Shown here: piece by piece, positions 7,902-17,063 of the stretch
Layout: each line of letters begins with the position of its first letter
Numbering within the stretch: position 1 is the stretch's first letter
Source: a virus
Virus record (IMG/VR): IMGVR_UViG_3300022699_000181
Span: 1 to 31,615 of that record
Direction: 5' to 3' (one strand)
DNA length: 31,615 bases
Notes under the pieces: model-generated
Database searches by the model: none
The model's input: only the letters and a program-made list of their open reading frames with translations
What the model was told of the DNA's origin: nothing
Made by a program: the position numbers and the translations under genes

Positions 7902-8531
7902 TTATTCTCCAAAAAAATGACTAAACAGATCGCCGCCTATGGTAGAGCCACCTTGAGTTGGAAGTCCTGCGATACCTCCCACGCCTGACATTAACGCACT
8001 TAATAAGTCCTGTCCGCGTTGTTGTTTTTCACGCTCTCCCTGAAAGGCCAGCTGACCTTCTGTGCCAAAGATATTTCCTAAATCACCTGCCAACCTACCG
8101 GCCGCTTTAAAGCCTGTTCCAAACAATCCCTGTTCGCCGGCAAGCCCTTGCGTTTGTAATCCTAATACTTTGGATAAATAATCCTGCATGTCTTTAGATA
8201 ATAGACCTTCAGTAATTCCTTGCTGGGTCGTTTGTTCTTGCGGGCTTCCACGCATTCCTCCAGCAGCTGCTGTATTGCTGGCAGCCTGTGACAAGCGGTC
8301 ATGCATCATTTCGTAATATTTGGAAGGCTGATAACCTTTCATTAAGGCATCCAACACACTGGCAGGGTCTTTGGCCATTTGACCAAATTGCGATTCCAAT
8401 TGACCGCCTATTCGAGTTCCAAAACCGGCATAAGGGTCTAGGTATCCTCGTTCCGTTTCTGCGGCTTTATCAAAATAAGGTTTTGCTTTTGCCGCTGGGT
8501 CTGTTCCAAATCCAAATATATTTAATGCCAT
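7902..8531 (-). CDS. Ejection protein candidate, gp7-like position (209 aa)
   Basis: It begins MALNIFGFGTDPAAKAKPYF, followed by amphipathic Gln/Ala/Gly-rich segments (GGMRGSPQEQTTQQGITEGL) and a Gly-rich C-terminus that ends DLFSHFFGE. The pattern GYxDPYAGFGxxxxxQL with a later GGMRGSPQ is one I associate with internal virion proteins of P22-like and related podoviruses. There is no membrane segment except weakly hydrophobic Gly-rich stretches. It precedes the 324-residue ejection candidate by one base. P22 gp7 is similar in length (about 230 residues), which supports the slot but does not prove homology. Confidence 0.58.
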   Translation of the reverse strand: MALNIFGFGTDPAAKAKPYFDKAAETERGYLDPYAGFGTRIGGQLESQFGQMAKDPASVLDALMKGYQPSKYYEMMHDRLSQAASNTAAAGGMRGSPQEQTTQQGITEGLLSKDMQDYLSKVLGLQTQGLAGEQGLFGTGFKAAGRLAGDLGNIFGTEGQLAFQGEREKQQRGQDLLSALMSGVGGIAGLPTQGGSTIGGDLFSHFFGE

Positions 8532-8541
8532 CGTTTTATCC

Positions 8542-8883
8542 CTAACTTGATGTAATCGTTTCTACAGTTCCTGCAGCTGTTTTTACTTTTAATTTAGCAA
8601 TGCTGGTATCAAACCACAATGTACCTAACGCCGCATCTGGTTCCAACGTATTAATTTCTGCTGTCGTCTTATTGGGTATTTTAACCCCATCTAATACGAT
8701 AGTGCCACTTACTTGCGACCCATCTGTGATAATTTGAAGCGTTAATAAGTCATTTAAAACGGTAATGACCTGAATCAAAGTCTGATTCATTTCATCACTG
8801 TACATGGTCGCTTCAGATGTCATGTTGCCTTTTTCATCTGTCCATTGCGAATGATTAAAAGTCGGTAAATCCGCTAAACTCAT
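8542..8883 (-). CDS. Small tail protein in the tail-needle position (113 aa)
   Basis: This gene occupies the slot of P22 gene 26 (tail needle), straight after the gp10-like gene, and overlaps that gene's stop as ATGA. It is half the length of gp26. Residues 25-50 (TMYSDEMNQTLIQVITVLND) form an amphipathic helix that could be a short trimeric coiled coil. The C-terminus (PDAALGTLWFDTSIAKLKVK) resembles the small beta unit found at the N-terminus of some fibre-type proteins. It could be a short tail plug or an adaptor for a fibre. No firm family match is visible, so the call rests on position and helix pattern. Confidence 0.55.
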   Translation of the reverse strand: MSLADLPTFNHSQWTDEKGNMTSEATMYSDEMNQTLIQVITVLNDLLTLQIITDGSQVSGTIVLDGVKIPNKTTAEINTLEPDAALGTLWFDTSIAKLKVKTAAGTVETITSS

Positions 8884-10487
8884 TTTTCAATCCTTGCAAT
8901 CGCATTATTAACAACAAACCGATTTAAACCGCTAAAGGTCAATTTATAACTGATTTCATTCGTATAACCAATTTGTCGCCATTCCATTTTATTTTGAAAA
9001 AATGCGGTTGGGTTCATATCGCGTCCTACTTCATTGGAAAAGGTCTGACCCCCTGATTTAGACAATCCTAAATCTACTCGCGGCTTTGATATTTCTGCAA
9101 TACAATAACCGTCTTCTGTGAGCATCGTATCACCGCCTTCGGTAATCATCGTCTCGCTGGTATCTTCTGTTATCATAAATTCAAAGCAAAATTCACCGTC
9201 TTCCAGCAGTTTAGGGTAACTATCGACACCCTGTTCAATCCATAAGGTAAAATCGTTTACGACAAAAGGCTCGGCATTCGGCAATCTAAAAGGGCTGGTG
9301 ATACGAATTTGCGGAAGTGTATTGCCGCTGACAGCCCCTACTTCATCTATTACCCCATCTATATCCGTTGACCATTCATATAATGAACCACGTTCTAAGC
9401 CTACAAAAACCACGCGCTCGTTGAAATATGCGACTTGTCTTGCCGGATGATAATTTAATTTATCATCGGTGGCGTGATAGAATTTTTTGGTTTTAAAATC
9501 ATAAAATAACGTTAAATTATCTTCCGGTGCGAAAAAGGTAATTTGATAAAACAAATGCCCGTTTTGACGATAGAAAAAAGCCGTTGATTTTTCCGGCTGT
9601 TCAATGGTTTGTAATAAATGGTTAATGCCGTCATCAGAGATTGGCTGAGTTTGCGTGCCGTCTGTCATTAAAATAACCGGCGCATTGTTTTCATTTTGGC
9701 TTAAAAAACATAAAAACTGCTCGTTAGCTGCAATCGTTGATTTAGAGACACATCCCGAATCAATGTTAAAACTAGACGCTCGACGATAATTTTGCTCACC
9801 GCCTATATTGGTAAACACCTCACATACAGAACTGCCAATGACTAACACATGATTGCTTTTACTAGGCAGGCGTTTGACCGCCAGACACTTATCCGGTTTC
9901 GTTTGTAAGGGAAAGACACTTCCTGAAACTAATGTAATTAAATCATTATTGTTCGGGTCTGTAGGCGTTGGATTAAACTGAAATGCATACCAGTTATTAG
10001 TATTGTTTGGATCGTTTGGGGAGGGGGCGATTAAAAAAAAGGAATTGTGATAGGTCACATAGCCAGGAATCACATCAAAGCTTCCTACATTCATTTTTTG
10101 AGCTGCGAAGGTATTAGATGAATATTCATAAATCCACGCGTCATTGCCATCCACGATACAAATCTGCGCATTTAAATTTTCATCTATAAAGACCTCACCG
10201 AAACGTGTGTTAATCGTTCCGACTAGGGTTGCTCCTAAATTTTTATTAACTTTGTATACTTTATTATCAATTACAATTAATAAAAAATTTCCGCGAATTG
10301 AATGAAATAATCCACGTCCTTCATTGCCATCAATCGTGCTGTTTAAACGACGATAACCCGCATAGCTTATCATCCAGCTATCGGAGATAAACATATTGAT
10401 AGTTTTTGCAAGACTGATTTTGGGATAAATACCGAACGTTGATGAACCCACGACATCAACGGGAACTTCCTGTATTTGTGTGGTCAT
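8880..10487 (-). CDS. Packaged-DNA stabilisation protein, P22 gp10-like (535 aa)
   Basis: Length and position fit the P22 gene 10 family, the second ring of tail accessory proteins, which closes the portal after packaging. The N-terminus has the family pattern: TINMFISDSWMISYAGYRRL followed by the conserved GRGLFHSIRGNFLLIVIDN. Propeller-like beta repeats follow (VYKVN, ICIVDGNDAWIYEY, NGHLFYQITF). An ATG at 10487 preceded by AAGGA with six-base spacing is the likely start; a TTG at 10505 is less likely. It follows the gp4-like gene by eight bases. An internal run near residues 425-445 repeats MITED/MLTEDG units, a short tandem motif also known from other members of this family. Confidence 0.82.
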   Translation of the reverse strand: MTTQIQEVPVDVVGSSTFGIYPKISLAKTINMFISDSWMISYAGYRRLNSTIDGNEGRGLFHSIRGNFLLIVIDNKVYKVNKNLGATLVGTINTRFGEVFIDENLNAQICIVDGNDAWIYEYSSNTFAAQKMNVGSFDVIPGYVTYHNSFFLIAPSPNDPNNTNNWYAFQFNPTPTDPNNNDLITLVSGSVFPLQTKPDKCLAVKRLPSKSNHVLVIGSSVCEVFTNIGGEQNYRRASSFNIDSGCVSKSTIAANEQFLCFLSQNENNAPVILMTDGTQTQPISDDGINHLLQTIEQPEKSTAFFYRQNGHLFYQITFFAPEDNLTLFYDFKTKKFYHATDDKLNYHPARQVAYFNERVVFVGLERGSLYEWSTDIDGVIDEVGAVSGNTLPQIRITSPFRLPNAEPFVVNDFTLWIEQGVDSYPKLLEDGEFCFEFMITEDTSETMITEGGDTMLTEDGYCIAEISKPRVDLGLSKSGGQTFSNEVGRDMNPTAFFQNKMEWRQIGYTNEISYKLTFSGLNRFVVNNAIARIEK

Positions 10488-10495
10488 TGATGTCC

Positions 10496-11203
10496 TTAAG
10501 GCCAATAACCGCGGCCTAAATTCGCATAAGCCCAGTTAAATCCGCGCTTTTGTTTGTGAAGTGTTGATTGTTTTTTGACAGACATATCTAAACGCCTGGA
10601 TTGCTTGCTAATTAAAGCTTGAAATTCTGCTAATTCTTTAGCAATGACTGATGGGACGTTTTTAGAATATTCTGTACAAATTTTATCAGCAAGCGCAATT
10701 CTCAAATAGTTAATATAAAATTTATCTAATGTCGTGTCTAAATCATCACCCAAAGCGACATCGGCCAGACGAAAGATACCGTAAATAGTAAACGTATAGA
10801 TTTCATCCGGCAGCCAATACATAAATATTTTACAGCCGCCGAGCTCTTTGTCATACAATCCTTGATAAGGCAATGATTCAATCGTTTGTACGCGGCTTCG
10901 TCCGTGATATTGATTTCTTGGAATTAAATCAACCGGATAGCGCACTGTGTCTTTAACAAACGTTAACGTATCAGGTTTGATTAAATTAGAAATGTTATAC
11001 TCTTCCTGACCGATGATAGAGTTAAACGTTGTTGAGCCTTCGTAAGGAATTAAATCGGGTTCAATGACTTTTTTGTTCAGCAATTCATTCAGCCATCGAA
11101 GCCCGTTAGCAATTTGTGTACCGCTGACGGTTTCAAATTCCCTGCTGACAATTCCAGAGGCGTAATACGCCCCTGAAATAAGTTCATTGACCGTATAAGT
11201 CAT
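10496..11203 (-). CDS. Head-to-tail adaptor, P22 gp4-like tail accessory factor (235 aa)
   Basis: It starts MTYTVNELISGAYYASGIVS and continues ISGTQIANGLRWLNELLNKK in pattern, matching the P22 gp4 family: a helical N-terminus with a GxxxLNxLL segment and then a small beta domain (YNISNLIKPDTLTFV). A C-terminal helix runs from about residue 155 (FYINYLRIALADKICTEYSK) and ends in a basic and aromatic tail (RGFNWAYANLGRGYWP). P22 gp4 (166 residues) binds the portal and has muramidase activity. I cannot identify catalytic residues here. It lies directly upstream of the gp10-like gene, as in P22. Confidence 0.78.
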   Translation of the reverse strand: MTYTVNELISGAYYASGIVSREFETVSGTQIANGLRWLNELLNKKVIEPDLIPYEGSTTFNSIIGQEEYNISNLIKPDTLTFVKDTVRYPVDLIPRNQYHGRSRVQTIESLPYQGLYDKELGGCKIFMYWLPDEIYTFTIYGIFRLADVALGDDLDTTLDKFYINYLRIALADKICTEYSKNVPSVIAKELAEFQALISKQSRRLDMSVKKQSTLHKQKRGFNWAYANLGRGYWP

Positions 11204-11211
11204 AGCAATCC

Positions 11212-11949
11212 TTACAATTCATCAATGTATCCGGCAACGGATAAATCTAAGCTGTCGGATGCATTATCGACTTTGTATTTAACTTTTGGTGTTGCTGAAT
11301 CCAGTGCACAGGGCATTTGCTGCATACCGCGTTGTGCTGCGGCTACGCCATATCCAAACTGGACAATACCGTTGGTGGCACTGGAATTAAAAGGCAGAAA
11401 ATGTGCTTTGTTAGTTGCGCTGTTAGGCGTGTAATCAACAAGCATTAAGACATCACATTTAATGGGGGGAACACTTGATGCAATATCAACTTCTGCATAA
11501 GTTGCAGACTGGCCGTTGCTTAATTCGCTAATCGCAACATCATAATACATCATTCTGTCTTTACCAGCACCATATTGGTGAAATTCTAAAATATCGCTTG
11601 AGCCATCGGTTAAAATCGCACCTACGCGACGTTTGACATCATAGCCTTCAGGCATGGTCGGTGCGCTGAAACTGGTAGATAAAAGGCCTGCTGCGTCATT
11701 ATGTTTTGTTGAATCATCTATGACCCAAACGGCATAAAACGTACTGGCAGCCACAGAGCCTGTATCAAGGCCATTTGCACCGTTTACTGCGATATCAACA
11801 GTTAAAGCAGCATCCACTTCAATATCGGTCACATTATTTTCATCACGACATGCACCAGCAGCGATTGTGATGTTTTCATCATCTGTACGGTCTAGTTCTA
11901 AACCGTACAAGTATTCCTGTCCGGCATTTACAATAGGTCGTTGTGCCAT
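11212..11949 (-). CDS. Virion protein beside the coat gene, possibly decoration or spike (245 aa)
   Basis: It begins MAQRPIVNAGQEYLYGLELD. The middle has the pattern FYAVWVIDDSTKHNDAAGLLSTS followed by a strand and GYDVKRRVGAIL. Such a fold pattern is found in small fibre or decoration proteins encoded after phage coat genes. The protein is Cys-poor and beta-rich, and lacks a signal peptide and membrane segments. The ATG at 11949 has AGGAG seven bases upstream. The earlier ATG at 11955 overlaps the HNH gene stop but is too close to that site. The neighbours are the HNH endonuclease and the gp4-like adaptor, so it is almost certainly a structural protein of the head or neck. Confidence 0.6.
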   Translation of the reverse strand: MAQRPIVNAGQEYLYGLELDRTDDENITIAAGACRDENNVTDIEVDAALTVDIAVNGANGLDTGSVAASTFYAVWVIDDSTKHNDAAGLLSTSFSAPTMPEGYDVKRRVGAILTDGSSDILEFHQYGAGKDRMMYYDVAISELSNGQSATYAEVDIASSVPPIKCDVLMLVDYTPNSATNKAHFLPFNSSATNGIVQFGYGVAAAQRGMQQMPCALDSATPKVKYKVDNASDSLDLSVAGYIDEL

Positions 11950-11951
11950 TT

Positions 11952-12725
11952 TCATTCTCCTGATTTATGAATTTCTGCATGATGTCGTCTACATAACCAT
12001 ATCACGTCTAAGGGCTTTGTGTAGTCTTCATGATGCGCATCAACTTTTATTTTCCCGCATTTAACACAAGGTTGTTTCGTTAACATGCCGCAACGAATCG
12101 CATTCCTAACCATCTGGCGCGCATGATATTTAAATTTATTATCCGGTCGTTCACTTCTTTCTTTAGCTTTTTGCCATAACTTTCTTTTAACGTCTGGATT
12201 TCGTTTTAAATAATCACGTCTTTTAATCGTCATACAGTCAGTGCAATAACACTTACTATAAGGGGCAATTTCCTGTCCACATCGACATTTTCCAGTTCGC
12301 AACCTTAGTGTGCGCCCTGTTCTCAAGCGCCATTCTTTATCTTTTAAAGAAGTGCATTGATAACAATATCCCATATTTGGATTTTCTTTTACTTTGTTAC
12401 AATGGCAACATAGTAATTTTCGTTTTCCAGACCCCCATGGTTGCAATTTTTGTGCCAGTCTTTTTCTAGTTGTTGCATCCTTGCGTCTTTGACTTGCGCA
12501 TTCGCGGCAATACCCGCTGGTTAAATGCGTTTTATCTTTTTCCTTGCCACATTTGCTGCAATAAGGGCTACGACCAGAACCATAAGGCGGCAAACCTTTT
12601 TCTTCCCGTGCTTTCGCACGTTTTATTTTATTCGCCACACTTCGACACATCTTACATAAACTATCGTTCATGTAATTAGATTCTTTAATAGCCCCACACT
12701 CATTGCATGTTTGTTTCCTAGCCAT
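11952..12725 (-). CDS. HNH endonuclease with N-terminal zinc-knuckle repeats (257 aa)
   Basis: The C-terminus is an HNH nuclease. Cys220 and Cys223 form a CVKC zinc pair. His231-His232 (in VDAHHEDYTKP) supply the first catalytic His, and Cys245 to His253 (LCRRHHAEIH) close the fold. Before it lie at least four CxxC-type knuckles with linkers of about 30-35 residues: CNECG/CKMC, CSKCGKEK/CREC, CCHCNKVK/CYQC and CRCGQEI/CTDC. They probably read DNA sequence. Free-standing HNH genes between structural genes are usually homing endonucleases that cut phages lacking the gene. It is inserted between the coat gene and a virion gene, and its TGA overlaps a downstream ATG. Lys/Arg richness sets it apart from its structural neighbours. 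Confidence 0.85.
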   Translation of the reverse strand: MARKQTCNECGAIKESNYMNDSLCKMCRSVANKIKRAKAREEKGLPPYGSGRSPYCSKCGKEKDKTHLTSGYCRECASQRRKDATTRKRLAQKLQPWGSGKRKLLCCHCNKVKENPNMGYCYQCTSLKDKEWRLRTGRTLRLRTGKCRCGQEIAPYSKCYCTDCMTIKRRDYLKRNPDVKRKLWQKAKERSERPDNKFKYHARQMVRNAIRCGMLTKQPCVKCGKIKVDAHHEDYTKPLDVIWLCRRHHAEIHKSGE

Positions 12726-12768
12726 ATTGCCCCCAAAAAAAACGAGGGCAACATGCTACTGTATAAAA

Positions 12769-14007
12769 TTACAACGGTAAAGCCATTTTCATCGCATACT
12801 CGGGGATCAACCGTTTTCCCCATATAACATCGTGAACCATTCCGCGTGAATTTTGACCAAATTGACTACCAAAATAGGTTCTTAAAGAACATCCGGTATT
12901 TGGGTCTGTTGAGCGTGCAGTTGGAAAGGGGGCTTCATCCGGCAGCCTTGGCATCGCCAGATACAAAGGATTTCCCGCCATGATTAATCCGCAACGATGC
13001 GAAGGCAACACGGTACATTGCATACCAGCGACAATCGCATTATTAATGTTTTGGTCTTTTCCTGCATTGGCTTGAAGCGGCGGATAAATATTTACAGTCA
13101 CTTGAGAGCCTGCGGTAGATGCTGCATCAGCGGTTGCTCTGAATTGAACGGGGTTTTGAGATTGCTCGTGACCGATAAATGTTAAAAATCGCATATCGGG
13201 CTGACCTGATACACCGTCGCTGAATTGAAAACTGTCATATTGTTTGACAGAATCGGCATCGCTTGCGGCATTCGTACCGCTAAATGTAATAGCAGTAACC
13301 GCCCCGCTGGCATCAGTTGTCGTTGAAACAACGGTTAATGTAGAGCCTTGCTGTCCTTCTGTACCTGCGGTGTGAGTAGGCAATAAGTTGGACTGATACC
13401 ATTCACAATTAGAAAATTTACCTATTTCCCAGCTCATGGCTTCGCGCTCGTTTCGGTCTAGGACAAACTGATTCAGACCGGAATTTACGACACGTGGGAA
13501 GGTTAAATCATCCAATATACCCATGGTATTGTCTTTTGCAGCCCCGAAATTTCTAAACAGAGCAAGTGCATTTGCTAATTGGCTATAACTGGTTATATTT
13601 GTGACGCCATCGCCATAAAACCGAAATGGGGCTTCTTGACAGACTTTCGCAACATTGGCTTCGACTTTCGTTCCAAGCTCTGCCATTGCTGATTTGCCGA
13701 ATTTATTCATGTAATCACGGGCATTAAAAATAAATTCCTGCGCTGTGAAGTTATAAGCAACAGATTCCTGCTGGTCTACCGTCAATGTTTCAACGCGCTG
13801 CTCAACATCTTGAAAGCTTACGACTAAAGAACCGGTGGTTGTAAAACGAGGGGGTAAATCAAAGCCAACAGTATCACCCAATTGTTTTTCGATTTGATCG
13901 AAATTTTTAAACTTGGAGTTGGATATGTTTAAAAAGGCATAAGAGTTTAATAGTAATGCGAGATTACTATCGTTATAAGTTTGTACATCTTGCAAAATAT
14001 TAGCCAT
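12769..14007 (-). CDS. Major capsid (coat) protein, P22 gp5-like (412 aa)
   Basis: The length is close to P22 gp5 (430 residues), and the gene follows the scaffold gene as in P22. The N-terminus (MANILQDVQTYNDSNLALLL) is followed by the family pattern QLGDTVGFDLPPRF, VVSFQDVEQRVETLTVDQQE, and FNARDYMNKFGKSAMAELG. These fit the P22-type HK97-fold coat family, with the N-arm and spine helix in this order. A later region rich in Ser, Thr and Ala (residues 215-265) is where P22 gp5 carries its inserted domain. The C-terminus (VHDVIWGKRLIPEYAMKMAL) is consistent with the last core strand. Identification is from pattern and synteny. Confidence 0.82.
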   Translation of the reverse strand: MANILQDVQTYNDSNLALLLNSYAFLNISNSKFKNFDQIEKQLGDTVGFDLPPRFTTTGSLVVSFQDVEQRVETLTVDQQESVAYNFTAQEFIFNARDYMNKFGKSAMAELGTKVEANVAKVCQEAPFRFYGDGVTNITSYSQLANALALFRNFGAAKDNTMGILDDLTFPRVVNSGLNQFVLDRNEREAMSWEIGKFSNCEWYQSNLLPTHTAGTEGQQGSTLTVVSTTTDASGAVTAITFSGTNAASDADSVKQYDSFQFSDGVSGQPDMRFLTFIGHEQSQNPVQFRATADAASTAGSQVTVNIYPPLQANAGKDQNINNAIVAGMQCTVLPSHRCGLIMAGNPLYLAMPRLPDEAPFPTARSTDPNTGCSLRTYFGSQFGQNSRGMVHDVIWGKRLIPEYAMKMALPL

Positions 14008-14067
14008 TGCATCAGCTCCCTGCTAATGAAGAGTATTTGCAACGGCCTGTTGTTTAAAAAGAGGTGT

Positions 14068-14766
14068 TTATCCGCGAAGCCATGGTTGGCTTCGCAAATC
14101 ACTGACACTCATTTGACCGCTGCTACCAGTTTTATTAGAGGGTTGTAGACGGTCAAGAGGAGCCTGTGTCTGCGCTTGTGCTTCTTCTTCGCGTGCGGCC
14201 TGATTCGCTTTAATAGACGATGCCATGCGCTGAAGTTCTGCCTGCGCTTTTTTGGGTGAACGTTGAGATAAATAATCGACGGTCGCAAGTTTTTGCGGAT
14301 TTTTAGCCAGCTCATAGACGACATCAGCGGCATTATCCATGTTCGCGACTAAATACACGATTTGCGGGAATTCAGCGGGGTCAAACTCTTTCATGATATC
14401 ATCAAAGTCGTCATAGTTCCCTTTTCCCTGATTCAAATGGTTTTCAAACGCATTCGCGACCTGCTGCATGTGTTGCTCTAACTGTCGTTGCTGCATTTCA
14501 TGTTGAAAACGCTCATGAACCTGCTGATATAGACTGTCTACATCTATATCACGTGTATCTTCGCCTCGCGCTTGTGCTTCTTGCTTTTGAGTCTGCAATT
14601 GTTCAAGCTGACGCTGATATTCAGCTTCTGCCTGTTTCCTTGCTTTCTCTTGCGCTTCTGCTTTCGCCCGTCCGATTAGCGCATTCACTTCCGATTGTGC
14701 CAGCATTTTTTCCTGCTGTTCGGGAGTGTCTTGTGCTGTATCAACGTCCTGTTGCTCATCAACCAT
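14068..14766 (-). CDS. Scaffolding protein (232 aa)
   Basis: A highly charged helical protein, rich in Gln, Glu and Ala, without Cys or membrane segments. It starts with a disordered acidic stretch (VDEQQDVDTAQDTPEQQEK). A long coiled-coil-like region follows (residues 35-120: repeated QxxAEAEYQRQLEQLQ-type heptads). The C-terminus is basic and ends WLRG. P22 gp8 (303 residues) has the same character and a basic C-terminal helix-turn-helix that binds coat. The gene lies between portal and coat, the defining position of the scaffold. GAGAGG precedes the ATG. About 137 bases separate it from the portal gene, where I see only short hairpins. Confidence 0.8.
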   Translation of the reverse strand: MVDEQQDVDTAQDTPEQQEKMLAQSEVNALIGRAKAEAQEKARKQAEAEYQRQLEQLQTQKQEAQARGEDTRDIDVDSLYQQVHERFQHEMQQRQLEQHMQQVANAFENHLNQGKGNYDDFDDIMKEFDPAEFPQIVYLVANMDNAADVVYELAKNPQKLATVDYLSQRSPKKAQAELQRMASSIKANQAAREEEAQAQTQAPLDRLQPSNKTGSSGQMSVSDLRSQPWLRG

Positions 14767-14903
14767 TTACTACCTCTCACTGTTACCCGTGTGACGGTCA
14801 TTTCCCTGTTTTCGCACAAGTTGCGCCCATTTTACCGCATGAGTGCGTTAGCCTGATTTTAAAGAGTCAGTGCTCTATTTCTTTGAATATTAGATTAATT
14901 TTT

Positions 14904-17063
14904 TTAGTTGTTCAAGTCTTTTGCTTCTACATTTGCTTTTAACATTTCGACTAAAGTATGTAAATTTTGAACGGCCGTTCTGCTTTGCTCAGCATCGAGT
15001 TCAGCGGCTTTCATCATTTGATTTTCATCGATATTTTGAAGCTCGGCTAACATTTTTGTAAAGTCCATGTCGATTTTTTCCTGCGCTTGTTTAGCTTTGA
15101 CCGCTTCTGCCTGACCGTCTTGATTAAGTTTTAGTAAATCAATTTGTGTTTTTGTTGGGGCTTGAGCCTCTTTCATAGCTTTCACGGCTTCGGCGGTTTC
15201 TTTTTGTGTTTCAGCCTGTGCTTTTTGTTGTTGTAATTGCATCTGCATTTGCTGAAGTTGTTCTTGAATTTGTTGCATTTTTTCTTCTTGCTTGGCTGTT
15301 TCCTGCTCATATTCATACGCTTTTGCTTTTAACTCATCAATACCGCGGATATCAATGTTATCGAGCAGGGTTAAAAGCCCTTTATCGTTCATGAATTTGG
15401 CAAATTTTTCAGATGCCTGCATTAAGCTGACAATGGTTTTTAAAGCCAATTCTTTTTGCATCGCAAAGTTGACGCCAGTTTCTACTTTAACTTGCAGGCT
15501 GTTGGGGTCATAGTTCATATAAATTGACCCTTTTTTGTTAATGATTTCATAGGAGCGTTTTCCAGACGCCAGCAAAACAGGTAACGAACGCGGTGTTCGG
15601 TAGTATTTTGGAATTAAATCAATGATAATTTGTGCGACCCGATTTAAACCTTTGATATATCCCATGATGTAAGGAACACTGGCATTATTCGATTGCATTG
15701 CCCCCATAGCAATGGCAGCACCAGAGACTTCTTGTCGATTGACACCCAATGTTGAATCATATGAGCCTAAAATAACCTGCGTCATTTCATCCGACATTTT
15801 AAACGCATTCGTGACTTCAGGGGGAACGGGGGTTCGTTGTACTTCGCGAGGGGGTGGTAATGTCACCTCAGGCGAGTGCTCATCTAAAAAATGATGATAA
15901 ACAAGCGTGCTTTGTTTTTGGACATCGTTATACGCTTCTTTGTACTCTTCGGGAATCGATTCCACAGGCACAATAAATTTATGCTGCACCATGTTTTCAA
16001 TTTCATTCGCAAGACTTTGACCTGCAAAGTTTTTAAGGCGTTGAATTCCTTTAGCATGATACACGTAAGGACGTGTCATTTGCCGCTGGTTGTTTTCTTC
16101 CGTGATGTAAACACTATTGCCGTCAAAAAACACTAATGGCAAATGTTTGTAATTTGTGTCTGATACACTTAATACTTCCGTTTCACAAAAACGATAACGT
16201 ACAATTTTATCAACTGTTGTTTGTCGTTCATTAACAATGACCGGCGGCTGCTCTAAAAATCCTTGCTCTTCCCATTGCGTTAAAAAACGCTGATAGTCTT
16301 TTTTAGGCATCGTATGCCCGTTGCTTAATTTAACAATGGTTTCTTTTTTTGGTTGTTTTTCAAATAAATCACATAATAAAATAATGTCTTCGCGCTCATC
16401 ACGATATGACCAGCCAAAGCCGTTCAAGTTTTTGCTAAAACGCATGCGCTCGGTTCGTTTTTTGCCATACTGTTTTTCAAATTCTTTTTTGGTTTTTGGA
16501 TAAATCTGAAAACAATAACGCCCGTCACCCTTGTGAGATTCTCGTGCCAGCGGGTCAAAGCCGCATAATGTGGGGTCAAAGACCCTATCTACATAGATGT
16601 TTTGCTCAAACGACATATCGTTGACATAATCCGTGTAGACTTCCATGACCGAAAAGCCGCCGGCTAACAAGTCCGAATAAACGTTATATTCCAGCTTGTC
16701 ATTATTCGCATCAAAAAAAATCGCTCTTAAATGCGCCTCAATCACATCAATGGTTTTATTGAAATCAGGAGTGAGCATATTAAGCGGCACACCATCTGCG
16801 GCTCTTACCGTTAATGAGGGTTGTTGTTTAGCAAATTCGCCCCTCAATCGTGATACAAAACTCTCCAGAATATTAAATTCAATGGTGGGTTTACCTAAAT
16901 CATTTAGGGTTTGAATATCGTCTGAATCAAGCGATGTATCAAATACAAACTTAATAAATTCATGATAACGTTCATAGTTAGACTGAAAATATTGATGGGA
17001 TTGTTCGACTTTTTCTTTTAAATCATCCAGTCTTTCCCGATGTTCTTTAGCGATAACCGCCAT
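14904..17063 (-). CDS. Portal protein, P22 gp1-like (719 aa)
   Basis: The length matches P22 gp1 (725 residues). The N-terminal region (FNILESFVSRLRGEFAKQQP) is the characteristic start of the P22-type portal family. The central part has the clip and stem pattern, with KDYQRFLTQWEEQGFLEQPP and a long helix. The last 130 residues are a Gln/Lys/Glu coiled coil (QQIQEQLQQMQMQLQQQKAQ), equivalent to the extended barrel of P22 portal. The ATG at 17063 follows GGAGAGG; the frame is open upstream within the terminase gene, but that part is antisense-like filler. It overlaps the end of the large terminase by 17 bases. It forms the dodecameric ring at the packaging vertex. Confidence 0.88.
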   Translation of the reverse strand: MAVIAKEHRERLDDLKEKVEQSHQYFQSNYERYHEFIKFVFDTSLDSDDIQTLNDLGKPTIEFNILESFVSRLRGEFAKQQPSLTVRAADGVPLNMLTPDFNKTIDVIEAHLRAIFFDANNDKLEYNVYSDLLAGGFSVMEVYTDYVNDMSFEQNIYVDRVFDPTLCGFDPLARESHKGDGRYCFQIYPKTKKEFEKQYGKKRTERMRFSKNLNGFGWSYRDEREDIILLCDLFEKQPKKETIVKLSNGHTMPKKDYQRFLTQWEEQGFLEQPPVIVNERQTTVDKIVRYRFCETEVLSVSDTNYKHLPLVFFDGNSVYITEENNQRQMTRPYVYHAKGIQRLKNFAGQSLANEIENMVQHKFIVPVESIPEEYKEAYNDVQKQSTLVYHHFLDEHSPEVTLPPPREVQRTPVPPEVTNAFKMSDEMTQVILGSYDSTLGVNRQEVSGAAIAMGAMQSNNASVPYIMGYIKGLNRVAQIIIDLIPKYYRTPRSLPVLLASGKRSYEIINKKGSIYMNYDPNSLQVKVETGVNFAMQKELALKTIVSLMQASEKFAKFMNDKGLLTLLDNIDIRGIDELKAKAYEYEQETAKQEEKMQQIQEQLQQMQMQLQQQKAQAETQKETAEAVKAMKEAQAPTKTQIDLLKLNQDGQAEAVKAKQAQEKIDMDFTKMLAELQNIDENQMMKAAELDAEQSRTAVQNLHTLVEMLKANVEAKDLNN

